Positions 32,326 to 40,806 of a stretch of 49,510 nt of DNA are shown here, piece after piece. Source of the DNA: Solirubrobacteraceae bacterium (GTDB lineage: Bacteria > Actinomycetota > Thermoleophilia > Solirubrobacterales > Solirubrobacteraceae); the NCBI GenBank assembly GCA_023230855.1, contig JALNWQ010000023.1:1-49510 (forward strand). Direction: 5' to 3'. Position numbers and translations under genes: made by a program. Below the pieces are notes generated by a model. It worked only from the letters and a program-made list of their open reading frames with translations. It did not search any database and was not told the origin of the DNA. The stretch's first letter is position 1; each line of letters starts with the position of its first letter.

Positions 32326-34716
32326 ATGCCCGACCACGAGGAGAGCCCACGCCCCACCCCGTACCGCCGTCCCGCCGCCCGCGTCGCGACGCCGTCCGTC
32401 GTCCCGCCGGGCGCCGCGGTGCGACGGTTCGCGATCCGTGGCGCGATCGCGCCGCTCGCCGTCTGGCGACCGCTGCTCGCGTCGATCGTGACGTGGCCGG
32501 CTCCCGGGCAGCTCGCGATCGAGCGGCGCGTCGTGCGGACCCGCCGTGGGCTCGACCACGAGCTCGTCGTGACGGTCGACACCGGGGGCGCGTTGCTCGA
32601 CGTCGACGGCGACCTCGACGCGTTGCTGCGCCCGCTCCGCCGCGCCGGTGCGTTGCGACCGGTCACCGCCCCGGCCGGCGGCGTCGACGTGGCGCCGGTG
32701 CGGGCGGTGCTCGGCGGCCTGGGCACCGCTATGCCCGGACCGCCGTCGCTGTGGCGCGAGGTGCGCGAGGACCTCTCCGACGCACCGGTCGGGACCGGAC
32801 TGGGCATCGGGGCGTGGACGACCGCGCCGATCGAGGACCACGAGGTCGCCCCGGAGCTCGCGGGCCTCGCCAAGGCGACCGGCTTCGACGTGACGCGGAC
32901 GGCCCAACGCCAGCTCCACGGCGCGGTGCGGACCTGGTCGCCCGAGCACGTCGGGCCGGCGCTGCTCGCCCGCGTCGCCGCGGCGACCGGCGCGACCGAC
33001 GGGGTGTGGGTCCATCCCGCCGACGCGGACGCCACGCGCGACGCGACCGCCCGCCTGCGGGCCGGCCTGTCGGCCGCGCCGAGCGTCGGCGTCGCGGAGT
33101 GGCAGGCGCTGCCGATCCTCCTCGGCGACGCCCTCTCCACCGCCCGGCTCACCCCGACCGATCACGGCGCGCCGGTCGGTGCGCCGTACCCCGGGCCGCT
33201 CCCGCGCGAGGGCGCGCCGGTCGGGCGCGTGCTGCGCGAGGACGGGTCGCTGCGACGGTTGCGGATGCCGTGGGAGCGTCGGCGGCTGCACGCCCTGGTG
33301 TGCGGCCGGACGGGCAGCGGCAAGTCCGAGCTGTTGCTGCGGTTGATCGACGACGACCTGCGCGCCGGGCGCGGCGTCGTCGTCGTCGACCCGCACGGCG
33401 ACCTCGTCGAGCGGGTGCTCGGGCTCGTGCCGCCGGATCGCCGCGACGAGGTGGTGCTCGTCGATCCCCACGACGCCCGCACCGCGGGGATCCCGGCCCT
33501 CGATCCGGCGCTCCCGGTCCGCGAGCGCCTGGCCCGGCTCGACGACGTCCTCGACGACACGCACAGCCTGCCCGGGTTCACGAGCCGCTGGCGCGAGGCG
33601 GGACGGCTCGGCCTCGGGGCCCTCGAGGCGCTGCCCGACGTCGACGTGACGCTCGCGGGGCTGGACGCCGTGATCGGCGACGACGCGGAGCTTCGCCGCG
33701 ACGTCATCGCCGCGATCCCCGACCCGGTCCTGCGCCGGCGGATGGAGGCCACCGCCCGGCTGGTGTGGGATCGCGGGACGACGCGCTTCCGCGGGCTGCT
33801 CAACGGGGCGGCGCGCAACGCGTTCGACCACGTCCCCCGGTGGGACCTGGCGCGGACCGTCGCCGACGGCGGGATCGTCCTGGCGCACCTCGACCCGGGG
33901 ATGCTCGGGGCGACCGACGCGGGACGGTTGGGCCGGATGCTCCTGCGGCTCGTCTTCAACGCGCGGCTCGCGGCCGGGTCGCTGGAGCGCACCGGCGCGC
34001 CGCCGGTGAGCGTCGTCGTCGACGAGGCGCAGCTCCTGGCCGACGGCCCCGCGCTCGGCGCGATCCTCGCCCAGGGCCGCAAGTACGGGATCTCGCTGAC
34101 GCTCTGCACCCAGACGCCGAGCCGGCTTCCCGGTCACCTGCTCACCGACGTGCAGGTCAACGCGGGGCTCGTGGCGGCGCTGTCGTTGCGTCGCCCGCAG
34201 GCGCAGGCGGTCGCCGACGGCCGGCCCGACCTCGTGGAGCAGATCGCGACGGCGCCCCGGCACCATGCCGTGCTCATCGACGCCGAGGGCGACGGGGTCG
34301 CGCCCGTGCTCCACCCGTCGCGGCCGTTGCCCCACGACGCCGACGCGGCCCGGCAGCGCGCCCGCGCGAACCACGGTCGTACCGAGGCCGCGGCGGAGCG
34401 CGCCGACGTGGAGCGGCTCCGCGACGACGATCCGGAGCGGGAGCCGGCCGATCCGATGGCCCGGTTCCTGGCGCGGCACCGCGAGCGTGCCGCACGCGAC
34501 GTCGCCCGCGGGACGGAGCCCGCGGCGCGCGCCGACACGTCGAACGGCGGGGACCGCACGTCGGTCGATCGGAACGGCACGTCGGCCGGTCGGGACGGCA
34601 CGTCGGCCGGTCGGGACGGCGCGTCGGCCGGTCGGGACGGCGCGTCGGCCGACCCGGCGGGCACCGGCGGCCAGGACGCGACGCCGCCCGACGCGTCGGT
34701 CGCTCCCGGCTCCTGA
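32326..34716 (+). CDS. HerA/VirD4-like DNA-translocase-type ATPase
   Basis: 796 residues. A ~320-residue N-terminal domain without recognisable motif precedes a RecA-type motor: Walker A CGRTGSGKSELLLRL (K333), VVVVDPHGDLVERVL as in TraD/VirD4/HerA proteins, and Walker B VVVDEAQLL (D566-E567), followed by QGRKYGISLTLCTQTPSRLP, the sensor segment of conjugative coupling proteins. The tail has 21-bp repeats coding GTSAGRD/GASAGRD. No relaxase, T4SS or NurA gene is nearby and no transmembrane span is evident, so it is an orphan soluble motor. The ATG at 32326 was chosen because codon bias is poor between 32281 and 32326. It is convergent with the DMT gene. Confidence 0.8.
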   Translation: MPDHEESPRPTPYRRPAARVATPSVVPPGAAVRRFAIRGAIAPLAVWRPLLASIVTWPAPGQLAIERRVVRTRRGLDHELVVTVDTGGALLDVDGDLDALLRPLRRAGALRPVTAPAGGVDVAPVRAVLGGLGTAMPGPPSLWREVREDLSDAPVGTGLGIGAWTTAPIEDHEVAPELAGLAKATGFDVTRTAQRQLHGAVRTWSPEHVGPALLARVAAATGATDGVWVHPADADATRDATARLRAGLSAAPSVGVAEWQALPILLGDALSTARLTPTDHGAPVGAPYPGPLPREGAPVGRVLREDGSLRRLRMPWERRRLHALVCGRTGSGKSELLLRLIDDDLRAGRGVVVVDPHGDLVERVLGLVPPDRRDEVVLVDPHDARTAGIPALDPALPVRERLARLDDVLDDTHSLPGFTSRWREAGRLGLGALEALPDVDVTLAGLDAVIGDDAELRRDVIAAIPDPVLRRRMEATARLVWDRGTTRFRGLLNGAARNAFDHVPRWDLARTVADGGIVLAHLDPGMLGATDAGRLGRMLLRLVFNARLAAGSLERTGAPPVSVVVDEAQLLADGPALGAILAQGRKYGISLTLCTQTPSRLPGHLLTDVQVNAGLVAALSLRRPQAQAVADGRPDLVEQIATAPRHHAVLIDAEGDGVAPVLHPSRPLPHDADAARQRARANHGRTEAAAERADVERLRDDDPEREPADPMARFLARHRERAARDVARGTEPAARADTSNGGDRTSVDRNGTSAGRDGTSAGRDGASAGRDGASADPAGTGGQDATPPDASVAPGS
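34550..34655 (+). repeat. 21-bp in-frame tandem repeat in ATPase C-terminus
   Basis: Three to four copies of a 21-bp unit beginning GGCACGTCGGCCGGTCGG encode (T/A)SAGRDG heptapeptides at the extreme C-terminus. The unit length suggests slippage-prone, disordered tail sequence. Confidence 0.75.
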
Positions 34717-34730
34717 GCGTCCGTCTCAGG
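34712..34730. terminator. hairpin between convergent genes
   Basis: CCTGAG (34712-34717) and CTCAGG (34725-34730) form a perfect 6-bp stem with a 7-nt loop across the 9-bp gap between the ATPase and the transporter stops. Confidence 0.5.
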
Positions 34731-35619
34731 GGCCGGCGAGGGGCTCGGCCGGACGGGGCCGACGCCGGATCTCCAGGACGACCGCCGCGAGGATGAGGGC
34801 GCCGGCGGCCGCGGTCGCCGGCCCGACCGCCTCGCCGAACGCGAGCGCCCCGACGACCGACGCGACGACCGCCTCGTTCAGGCCGAGGATCCCGGCGAGC
34901 GGCGCGTCCATCGTCCGCAGCGCCCGCCAGTACAGCGCGAACCCCGGGCCCAGCAGCCCCGCCCCGCACAGCAACAACCATCCGGCGTCGGTCGGGTCGG
35001 GCGCGCCGGTGAGCAGCAGCGGAAGGGTGAGCAGGGCGACGAGCGACAGCTGCAGCCCGGCGGCGACGTCGGCGTCCTGCCCCGACGACCGCCGCGACAC
35101 CTGGACGATGAGGACGGCGAGCGCGGCCGCGCTGCCGAGCGCCAGCAGGCTGCCCAGCAGGACGTCGCCGCTCGTCGTGCCGTCCGGGGCGGCGACGGCG
35201 ACGAGCGCGACGGCCGCGACGACGAGGCCGAGCTCGAGCGCCACCACCGCCGTCACCGGCCGTCGACGCCGTGCGACGTCGACGCCCAGCAGGATCACCG
35301 GGGCGGTGAGGTGCAGCGCGACCATCAACGGCAGCGGGCCGACCTGCAACGACGCGACGTACAGCCCCAGGTTGACCGCCTCCAGCCCGGCGACGACCAC
35401 GAACGTCCCGCGTCCCGCCCGCAACGCCCGGAGCGGCCGACGACCGCGCAGGACCGCGAGCGCGAGCAGGGCCGCGCCACCACCGGCGGCGACGAGCGGC
35501 GCCGCCCCGGCCCGCGCGACCTCGACGTGGGCGAGCACCGCGCTCGACGCGCCCCAGCAGACCGTGGCGGCGAGGAGCAGGAGGACGGGGCGCAGCACGG
35601 TTGACCGGGAGGGGATCAT
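34726..35619 (-). CDS. DMT-superfamily (EamA) transporter
   Basis: 297 residues with about ten hydrophobic spans in two EamA halves. The first starts LLLLAATVCWGASSAVLAHV and the second around LGSLLALGSAAALAVLIVQV; GLNEAVVASVVGALAFGEAV near the C-terminus is the usual EamA ending motif. It is probably an inner-membrane metabolite exporter (amino-acid or drug type); the substrate cannot be told. The ATG at 35617-35619 opens MIPSRSTVLRP just before span 1. Confidence 0.88.
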   Translation of the reverse strand: MIPSRSTVLRPVLLLLAATVCWGASSAVLAHVEVARAGAAPLVAAGGGAALLALAVLRGRRPLRALRAGRGTFVVVAGLEAVNLGLYVASLQVGPLPLMVALHLTAPVILLGVDVARRRRPVTAVVALELGLVVAAVALVAVAAPDGTTSGDVLLGSLLALGSAAALAVLIVQVSRRSSGQDADVAAGLQLSLVALLTLPLLLTGAPDPTDAGWLLLCGAGLLGPGFALYWRALRTMDAPLAGILGLNEAVVASVVGALAFGEAVGPATAAAGALILAAVVLEIRRRPRPAEPLAGP

Positions 35620-35720
35620 CCCAGGGCGGGAGCCGCCCGCGGCGCGCGTCCGCCTCGGGCATCCGTCGAGTGACGGCCGTCCGGGTCCACCGCCGGCGCG
35701 ACGGGGCCGACGACCGGGGC

Positions 35721-36386
35721 ATGTCGTCGCCGCAGGAGTTCGATGCCGCCGCGCCGTCGGGGACGGCGGGCGCGAGCGCCCGTCGGGAGTACGAGCGCCG
35801 TCGCGAGGCCCGCGAGCGGCGGGTGCGCGAGCGCCATCCCCGCACCGCCGCGCTGCGCCTGGCGCTCACCGCGCCACCGCAGCACGAGCAGGCGTGGGTC
35901 CGTGGAGCGGAGGGGGAGGAGGCGCTCGCCCGCGAGCTCGCCGCCCGCTGCGACGAGCGCGTGCTCCTGCTGCACGACCGTCGGCTGCCGGGGTCGCGGG
36001 GCAACGTCGACCACCTGGCGATCGCCCCGACCGGGGTGTGGGTCGTCGACGCCAAGCGCTACCGCGGCAAGGTCGAGGTGGCCCGGCCGTGGATCGGCGA
36101 GGCCCGCCTGACGATCGGGGGCCGCGACCGCTCGAAGCTCGTCGACGGCCTGCGCCGCCAGACCGACCGGGTCGCCGAGCTCCTCGACGTCGCCGGCGTG
36201 CCGGTGCACGGCGCGCTGTTCTTCTACGACGCCCAGCTGCCGGTGGTCGGCAGCCTCACCTTCGGCGGGTTCCCGATCCTCCGTCCCCGCCCGCTCGCGC
36301 GGCGCCTCAGCCGCGACGGCCCGCTCGACGCGGACCGCATCGCCAACGTCCGCGCGCTGCTCGCCGAGGTGCTGCCGGCGGCGTGA
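35721..36386 (+). CDS. NERD-domain (nuclease-related) protein
   Basis: 221 residues. A basic, Arg/Glu-rich N-terminal helix (~1-55) precedes the NERD domain: AEGEEALARELAARC, LLHDRRLPGSRGNVDHLAI and GVWVVDAKRYRGKVEV, which form the restriction-like PD-(D/E)xK-type core (D in NVDH, then DAK). NERD domains are predicted nucleases found in stand-alone proteins and in helicase or kinase fusions. The ATG at 35721 was chosen; an upstream in-frame codon at 35601 would overlap the divergent transporter gene. No restriction or defence partner is adjacent. Confidence 0.87.
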   Translation: MSSPQEFDAAAPSGTAGASARREYERRREARERRVRERHPRTAALRLALTAPPQHEQAWVRGAEGEEALARELAARCDERVLLLHDRRLPGSRGNVDHLAIAPTGVWVVDAKRYRGKVEVARPWIGEARLTIGGRDRSKLVDGLRRQTDRVAELLDVAGVPVHGALFFYDAQLPVVGSLTFGGFPILRPRPLARRLSRDGPLDADRIANVRALLAEVLPAA

Positions 36387-36537
36387 CGCACGCTGTCGTC
36401 GACCGGTGAGGCAGCGTCGGGCGCACGGAAGCCGGTGCTCTCGCGCGTCCGCCCGGTGGCAGTACGATGGCCATACGATGGCGTCGGAGTCCCGCGCAAC
36501 CACCCCGCCGGTCCCTTGCGCCCGGAGGGAGTTGGTG

Positions 36538-36645
36538 ATGACGGAGGCACAGGCGCGTCGGTGGGACAAGCTGAACGCCCGCCCGGCGCGTGACCTGCCT
36601 GGCCTGCGCGCGCTCATGGACCGTCCGTCGCCGTTCGGATCCTGA
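36538..36645 (+). CDS. possible 35-residue small protein
   Basis: MTEAQARRWDKLNARPARDL and 15 more residues. GGAGGGAG (36524-36531) lies 6 nt before the ATG, one of the few good Shine-Dalgarno sites here. The frame also extends upstream to ATGs at 36478 and 36406, but codon bias is weaker there. The peptide is basic and helical, with no recognised domain. It ends 5 bp before the next gene, so co-transcription is likely. It could be a small antitoxin-like or regulatory peptide; this is unproven. Confidence 0.4.
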   Translation: MTEAQARRWDKLNARPARDLPGLRALMDRPSPFGS

Positions 36646-36650
36646 CCCAG

Positions 36651-37286
36651 GTGGGATCCGACGCCGGAGCGGTCGGTCGGTACCGCCCACCGTCGCTGTT
36701 CCATCGTCCGGCGACGGTCCTCGTCGTCCTGGGGATCGCGTGCGTCGTGCTCGGCGGCCTGGTGGCGGCGGTCACCGACCCGCTCGACCTCGAGTCCGGC
36801 AGCTGGGCGGCGGCGTATCTCGTGCTCGTCGGCGGGGTCGCCCAGGTCGCGATGGGGGCGGCACGAATCGTGCTCCACCCGCGTGCGGTGGGGCCGGTTC
36901 CTGGCGGGCAGGACGGGGTGGCGGCCGGGCCGGTGCGCGACGGGTGGGTCCAGGTGGCGGCGTGGAACGGCGGCAACGTCGGCGTCATCGTCGGGACGCT
37001 CGTCGACGTGCCCGCGATCGTCGCGGTGGCGTCCGTCCCGCTCGTCGTCGCGCTCGTGATCGCCCTGCGTGCGGCAGGCACCGGAGCGCGGGCGGTGGAC
37101 GACGTCGGACGGTCGGGTCGCGGTCCGTCGGACCGGACGGCGCACGCTCCGTCGGACCCCGGGGGCGGGCCACCGGGGCACGCCGCCGTGCCGCCGCTCG
37201 TCGACCTGGGCTACCGGACGATCCTCCTCGTCCTCGCCGTCAGCATCCCGATCGGCATCGTGCTGTCGATCGTCCGCGACGCCTGA
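36651..37286 (+). CDS. hypothetical membrane protein
   Basis: 211 residues with about five membrane spans (VLVVLGIACVVLGGLVAAV, AAYLVLVGGVAQVAMGAAR, NGGNVGVIVGTLVDVPAIVA, VPLVVALVIALRAAG, TILLVLAVSIPIGIVLSIV). A Gly/Pro/Ser loop (~155-185) precedes the last span. I do not recognise the family. The GTG at 36651 has GATCCT 7 nt upstream. Its stop lies in a weak hairpin. Confidence 0.7.
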   Translation: MGSDAGAVGRYRPPSLFHRPATVLVVLGIACVVLGGLVAAVTDPLDLESGSWAAAYLVLVGGVAQVAMGAARIVLHPRAVGPVPGGQDGVAAGPVRDGWVQVAAWNGGNVGVIVGTLVDVPAIVAVASVPLVVALVIALRAAGTGARAVDDVGRSGRGPSDRTAHAPSDPGGGPPGHAAVPPLVDLGYRTILLVLAVSIPIGIVLSIVRDA

Positions 37287-37314
37287 CCGGTCGCCCGTCG
37301 CGGCCCGGGGTCAG
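37283..37314. terminator. weak hairpin between convergent genes
   Basis: CTGACC/GGTCAG arms enclose a 20-nt G/C-rich loop overlapping both stop codons. Confidence 0.3.
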
Positions 37315-37565
37315 AGCATCGCGGTCCACGCCGGTCGCCACGTCTCCTCGTACGCGTCGGCGAGCGTGTCGGACACGAGCAGCAGCCGGTCACGGTCGAC
37401 CCCGCTGGCCTCCGCCACCCGCGTGACGACATCCAGGTCGTCCGCCCGCAGCCGGAAACCGGACCCGTCCGCATGCCCCAGGTCGCGGGCCGCCGCGGCC
37501 GCCCGCAGCAGCTCGTCGTCGTCGGGCAGGCCGTGGTCCATGGACGCATCGTGACGGTCGGGCAT
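37311..37565 (-). CDS. small hypothetical protein
   Basis: 84 residues from the ATG at 37563-37565, or 76 from a second ATG at 37541 (MDHGLPDDDELL). It is acidic and helical: LLRAAAAARDLG, LRADDLDVVTRVAEASGVDR, LLLVSDTLADAYEETW. Third-position G/C bias is strong throughout, so it is probably a real gene. No domain recognised. It is convergent with the membrane protein and divergent from the SDR at 37719. Confidence 0.65.
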   Translation of the reverse strand: MPDRHDASMDHGLPDDDELLRAAAAARDLGHADGSGFRLRADDLDVVTRVAEASGVDRDRLLLVSDTLADAYEETWRPAWTAML

Positions 37566-37718
37566 CGTGGGGTGGGGACGATCGGTCGACGGGGGATCTG
37601 ACGGTCGGGGTCGTGGCGGGTGACGGTCGGCGGTCGGCGGCCCGGGGGCGCGTCATGGAGGGCGATGGGTCGGTCGCGCGGTCCGGTGCCGCGGCGCGGC
37701 CGCTGCGAGACTCGCGGC

Positions 37719-38429
37719 ATGACCTTCCAGACGACCGTGCCCGGCGACGGCCGGGTCCTGCTCATCACCGGCGCGTCGAGCGGCATCGGCGCCCACACCG
37801 CCCGGCACGCCCAGGACGCGGGGTGGCGCACCGTGCTGGCGGCGCGGTCCGCCGACAAGCTCCGCGACGTCGCGTCCGGCCTGGACCCGGAGCGGACCCT
37901 CGTCGTGCCGACCGACGTCAACGACTTCGGCGCCCAGCAGGCCGCGGTGCAGGAGACGCAGGAGCGGTTCGGCCGGCTCGACGCGGTGTTCGCCAACGCC
38001 GGGTTCGGCGCGACGCGCGGGTTCCGCGAGGAGACCCCGGAGCACTGGCGCGACATGGTGCTCACCAACGTGTACGGGGCGGCGCTCACCATTCGCGCGA
38101 CGATCGACGCGATCACCGCCGCGCAGGGGCACTTCGTGCTGACCGGGTCGGTCGCGGGCCGGCGATCGCTCCCGGGCAGCCTGTACTCGGCGACGAAGTT
38201 CGCGGTGACCGGCATGGCGGAGTCGCTGCGCCTGGAGCTCAACGGCACCGGCGCGCGGGTCACCCTGCTCTGCCCCGGCATGGTCGACACCCCGTTCTTC
38301 GACACCGCCCCGTCGATCGAGGCGCTGCGCTCCGACGACGTCGCCGACGCGGTCCTGTGGGCCCTGGGCCGCCCGCCCCACGTCGACGTCAACGAGATCC
38401 TCATCCGTCCGACCGCGCAGGACGGCTGA
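37719..38429 (+). CDS. short-chain dehydrogenase/reductase (SDR)
   Basis: 236 residues. TGASSGIG (NADP-binding, near 20-27), DVNDF (nucleotide specificity region), FANAGFG (NAG motif), LTGSVAG (catalytic Ser) and YSATK (YxxxK). LLCPGMVDTPFF follows. It is a classical SDR resembling YdfG/serine-3-dehydrogenase-like oxidoreductases with a short C-terminus. The ATG at 37719 follows GAGACT with a 6-nt gap. Confidence 0.9.
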   Translation: MTFQTTVPGDGRVLLITGASSGIGAHTARHAQDAGWRTVLAARSADKLRDVASGLDPERTLVVPTDVNDFGAQQAAVQETQERFGRLDAVFANAGFGATRGFREETPEHWRDMVLTNVYGAALTIRATIDAITAAQGHFVLTGSVAGRRSLPGSLYSATKFAVTGMAESLRLELNGTGARVTLLCPGMVDTPFFDTAPSIEALRSDDVADAVLWALGRPPHVDVNEILIRPTAQDG

Positions 38430-38461
38430 TCGCGTCCCCGGCCCGTGCCACGATGCCGCCC

Positions 38462-38668
38462 ATGGCCGGTGACCGTGACCCGTTCGGACGCAGCGGCACG
38501 GGGACGTCCGGCGCCGACGCCCGCGCCACCGACGAGCGGCCCGTGCGCGGGTCGAGCCGCGGACGGTCGGGCGGCGGTCCGTTCGCGGCCCTGCCGACGT
38601 GGATGTGGATCATGTTCGTCGGGGACGCGATCGTCCTGATCGTGATCCTCGCGCTCGTGGTCCTCTGA
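38462..38668 (+). CDS. small single-span membrane protein
   Basis: 68 residues. A hydrophilic, Gly/Arg/Ser-rich N-terminal half (AGDRDPFGRSGTGTSG) is followed by one C-terminal hydrophobic segment (WIMFVGDAIVLIVILALVVL). The ATG at 38462 is preferred over 38453 because CACGAT lies 7 nt upstream. High third-position G/C supports coding. Possibly tail-anchored; function unknown. It follows the SDR by 32 bp. Confidence 0.65.
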   Translation: MAGDRDPFGRSGTGTSGADARATDERPVRGSSRGRSGGGPFAALPTWMWIMFVGDAIVLIVILALVVL

Positions 38669-38833
38669 CGGAGGAGGGCCGGGGTCGCGCCGCGCCGCGC
38701 GGGGGGCGGCCGGCGGTCCGCGCGGTCGGCGGCGCGGGTGGGGGACGCGTTTCGGGAAACGGTCGCCGGACGACCTGACGGCGGATCGCGTGGTCGGTCG
38801 TCCTCCGCCGACCCGTTCGGCACCATCGATCGG

Positions 38834-39775
38834 ATGACACGCCGTTCATCGAGCGCCGATCGGACCGGGTGGCGACGGTCGGGCCGGGGCCCTGCCCGCA
38901 CGCTCGCCGTCGCGGGCCTCGTCGCGCTGCTCGTCGGCGGGTGCGCCGTCGACGAGACGGCGACCAGCGAGCCCGACACCGCGACCCGACCCGGTGCCAC
39001 GTCGGCCTCGGACGGCAGGACCGACCCCGGCGCCACCGCGTCCGACCGGGGCGCGCCCGGCCGCGACGTCGTCCCGTCCGGCCCGGTCGCGGCCGAGCTC
39101 ACCGAGCCGGTCGCCGGTCGCACCGCCCCCGGCGTCGCGCCCGGTGACCGTCCGACCCGGGTGACGCCCCAGGACGACCCGCGCGGGCTGCACCGCGGCC
39201 TGGGGACCGTCCGCGGGACGCAGCGCGCACGGGGCCGCCGGCTCATCGTCCGGATCCCCGCCGGTCCGGGGTTGGCGCCGACGCCGTACCGTCGCGATGC
39301 GTTCGGGTCGGGGTGGAACGAGAGCGTGCCGGTCGCGTTCGCCGGCAACGGGTGTCGTACCCGTGACGACGTCCTCACCCGCGACCTGCTCCGGGTCCGC
39401 CGCGACGCGGACGGGTGCCGGGTCGAGAGCGGCCTGCTCGAGGATCCGTACACGGGGCGCGCGATCACGTTCGACCGGTCGCGCCCGACCGCGGTGCAGA
39501 TCGATCACGTCGTGCCGTTGTCGTACGCGCACCGCCACGGCGCGCACGCGTGGGGCGACCGGCGACGTCGACAGTTCGCCAACGACCCGCTCAACCTCCT
39601 CGCCGTCGACGGCCCGACGAACCAACGCAAGAGCGACGACGGCCCGGCGCGCGCGCCGTTGCCGAACCCGGCGCTGCGGTGCTCGTACGCGGTGCGGTTC
39701 GCGATGGTGCTCGACGTCTACGCGCTGACCGTCGCACCCGAGGACCGCACCGCGATGCGCGACGCGTGCGAGTGA
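38834..39775 (+). CDS. lipoprotein with GmrSD/DUF1524-type HNH nuclease domain
   Basis: 313 residues. The ATG at 38834 (CACCAT 7 nt upstream) gives a basic start and TLAVAGLVALLVGGCAVDE, a convincing lipobox. A Thr/Asp/Pro-rich linker (~40-120) leads to a C-terminal HNH domain with IDHVVPLSYAHRHGAHAW, RRQFANDPLNLLAVDGPTNQ and KSDDGPA, where DH, N and the later N/K form the His-metal site. Secreted nucleases of this type are common in actinobacteria and degrade extracellular DNA; two Cys pairs may form disulfides. The gene end leads into a 16-17-bp tandem repeat. Confidence 0.85.
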   Translation: MTRRSSSADRTGWRRSGRGPARTLAVAGLVALLVGGCAVDETATSEPDTATRPGATSASDGRTDPGATASDRGAPGRDVVPSGPVAAELTEPVAGRTAPGVAPGDRPTRVTPQDDPRGLHRGLGTVRGTQRARGRRLIVRIPAGPGLAPTPYRRDAFGSGWNESVPVAFAGNGCRTRDDVLTRDLLRVRRDADGCRVESGLLEDPYTGRAITFDRSRPTAVQIDHVVPLSYAHRHGAHAWGDRRRRQFANDPLNLLAVDGPTNQRKSDDGPARAPLPNPALRCSYAVRFAMVLDVYALTVAPEDRTAMRDACE

Positions 39776-39782
39776 GCGAAGG

Positions 39783-39847
39783 GTGCGACCGGGCGCGCGT
39801 GCGACGGGGCGACGCGTGCGACCGGCCGCGAGTGCGACCGGGCGACG
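39783..39847 (+). repeat. 16-17-bp tandem repeat
   Basis: Four copies of a GTGCGACCGGGCGACGC-like unit begin at 39783, 39799, 39816 and 39832 (period 16/17/16), filling the gap between the HNH gene and thpR. Confidence 0.75.
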
Positions 39848-39857
39848 CAGGGGCCGG

Positions 39858-40427
39858 TCACGTCAGCGGCGCCCGCTCCACCACCGTGTACCGCGCGCCG
39901 TCCGGATCGAGCGTCGACCGGTACAGGGTCAGGGCCTCCCCGGCGAAGTTCAGGGCGGGGGTCGCGGACAGGCCGCGGCGGGGCATCGGCTCGCTCGAGG
40001 AGCGGCGGCCGACGGTGATGTGCGGACGCAGCGGCCGGTCCTCCCCCCGGCCGATCGCGTCCGCCAGCGCGTCGTCGAGCGACCGGTGCAGCGTCGCCAG
40101 GTCGCCGCGGTCGTCGTGCACCTCGACCGCCAGCGCCCGTGGTCCGCGCGGCGGCAGCCACACCGGCGGCCCGGTCCGCAGGCCCATCGCCGACCCGGTC
40201 CGTCCGACGGTGGAGACCACGTCGGCGATCGCGTCGAGCTCGTGCGGCGGACGCGACCCGAGGAACGCCATCGTCAGGTGCAGGTGCTCGACGGGCACCG
40301 ACCGGACGTGGGCGTGCACGTCGCGCTGCGACCGCAGCCACGCGGTGAGCGCGCGGCGCACGGCGTCGGGCGGGTCGACCGCGACGAACAGCCGGACACC
40401 GTCACCACCTCCACGCGATCGCGCCAT
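39858..40427 (-). CDS. thpR: RNA 2',3'-cyclic phosphodiesterase (2H family)
   Basis: 189 residues, the normal size for ThpR/LigT. Two HxT motifs, HLHLTMAFLG and RPHITVGR, supply the paired catalytic His of the 2H phosphoesterase fold. It opens RLFVAVDPPDAVRRAL, as in the family. It hydrolyses RNA 2',3'-cyclic phosphate ends to 2'-phosphates. The ATG at 40425-40427 follows TACGGT with a 6-nt gap; the longer frame upstream runs through repeats. Confidence 0.9.
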   Translation of the reverse strand: MARSRGGGDGVRLFVAVDPPDAVRRALTAWLRSQRDVHAHVRSVPVEHLHLTMAFLGSRPPHELDAIADVVSTVGRTGSAMGLRTGPPVWLPPRGPRALAVEVHDDRGDLATLHRSLDDALADAIGRGEDRPLRPHITVGRRSSSEPMPRRGLSATPALNFAGEALTLYRSTLDPDGARYTVVERAPLT

Positions 40428-40613
40428 CACCCGACCGTAGCGTCCGGTGGCCGGCGGTGGTCGGGTGGCGGGGCGGCGGTCGGGTCGGCGGGGGAGGTGG
40501 CCGGGTCGGCGGGGACGGTGGTCGGGTGACGGGCGGCGGTCGGGTGACGGGCGGCGGCCGGGTCGGCGGGGCGGTGGCCGGGTGACGGGCGGCGGTCGGG
40601 CGGCGCTGAGGGG

Positions 40614-40716
40614 GCGAACCGGCAGGCCTGCCGCGAGGTGCGCCGCGTCGACGACGGATAACGACGTCGAGGGGGCGTGGCGCGTCGCGAAGGGTGGGGT
40701 CCGCCACCTGAGCGAC
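40614..40716. repeat. 103-bp dispersed intergenic element, copy 2
   Basis: Ungapped match to copy 1 (78/103 by hand). It contains CGACGTCGAGGGGGCGTG (40662-40679) exactly as in copy 1. It is followed after 5 bp by 21-bp tandem repeats. Confidence 0.8.
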
Positions 40717-40721
40717 ACCTC

Positions 40722-40806
40722 CATCGACCCGAGCGGCGCCCACATCGACCCGAGCGGCGCCCACATCGACCCGAGCGGCGCCCGCATCGACCCGAGCGGC
40801 GCCCGC
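40722..40806. repeat. 21-bp tandem repeats after 103-bp element
   Basis: Four near-identical units with ATCGACCCGAGCGGCGCCC starting at 40723, 40744, 40765 and 40786. Confidence 0.9.

Noticed and set aside
40440..40610. Possible CRISPR-like array from the recurring GGTCGGGTGACGGGCGGC motif.
   Set aside because: Repeats are irregular, lack unique spacers of constant length, and no cas gene is present.
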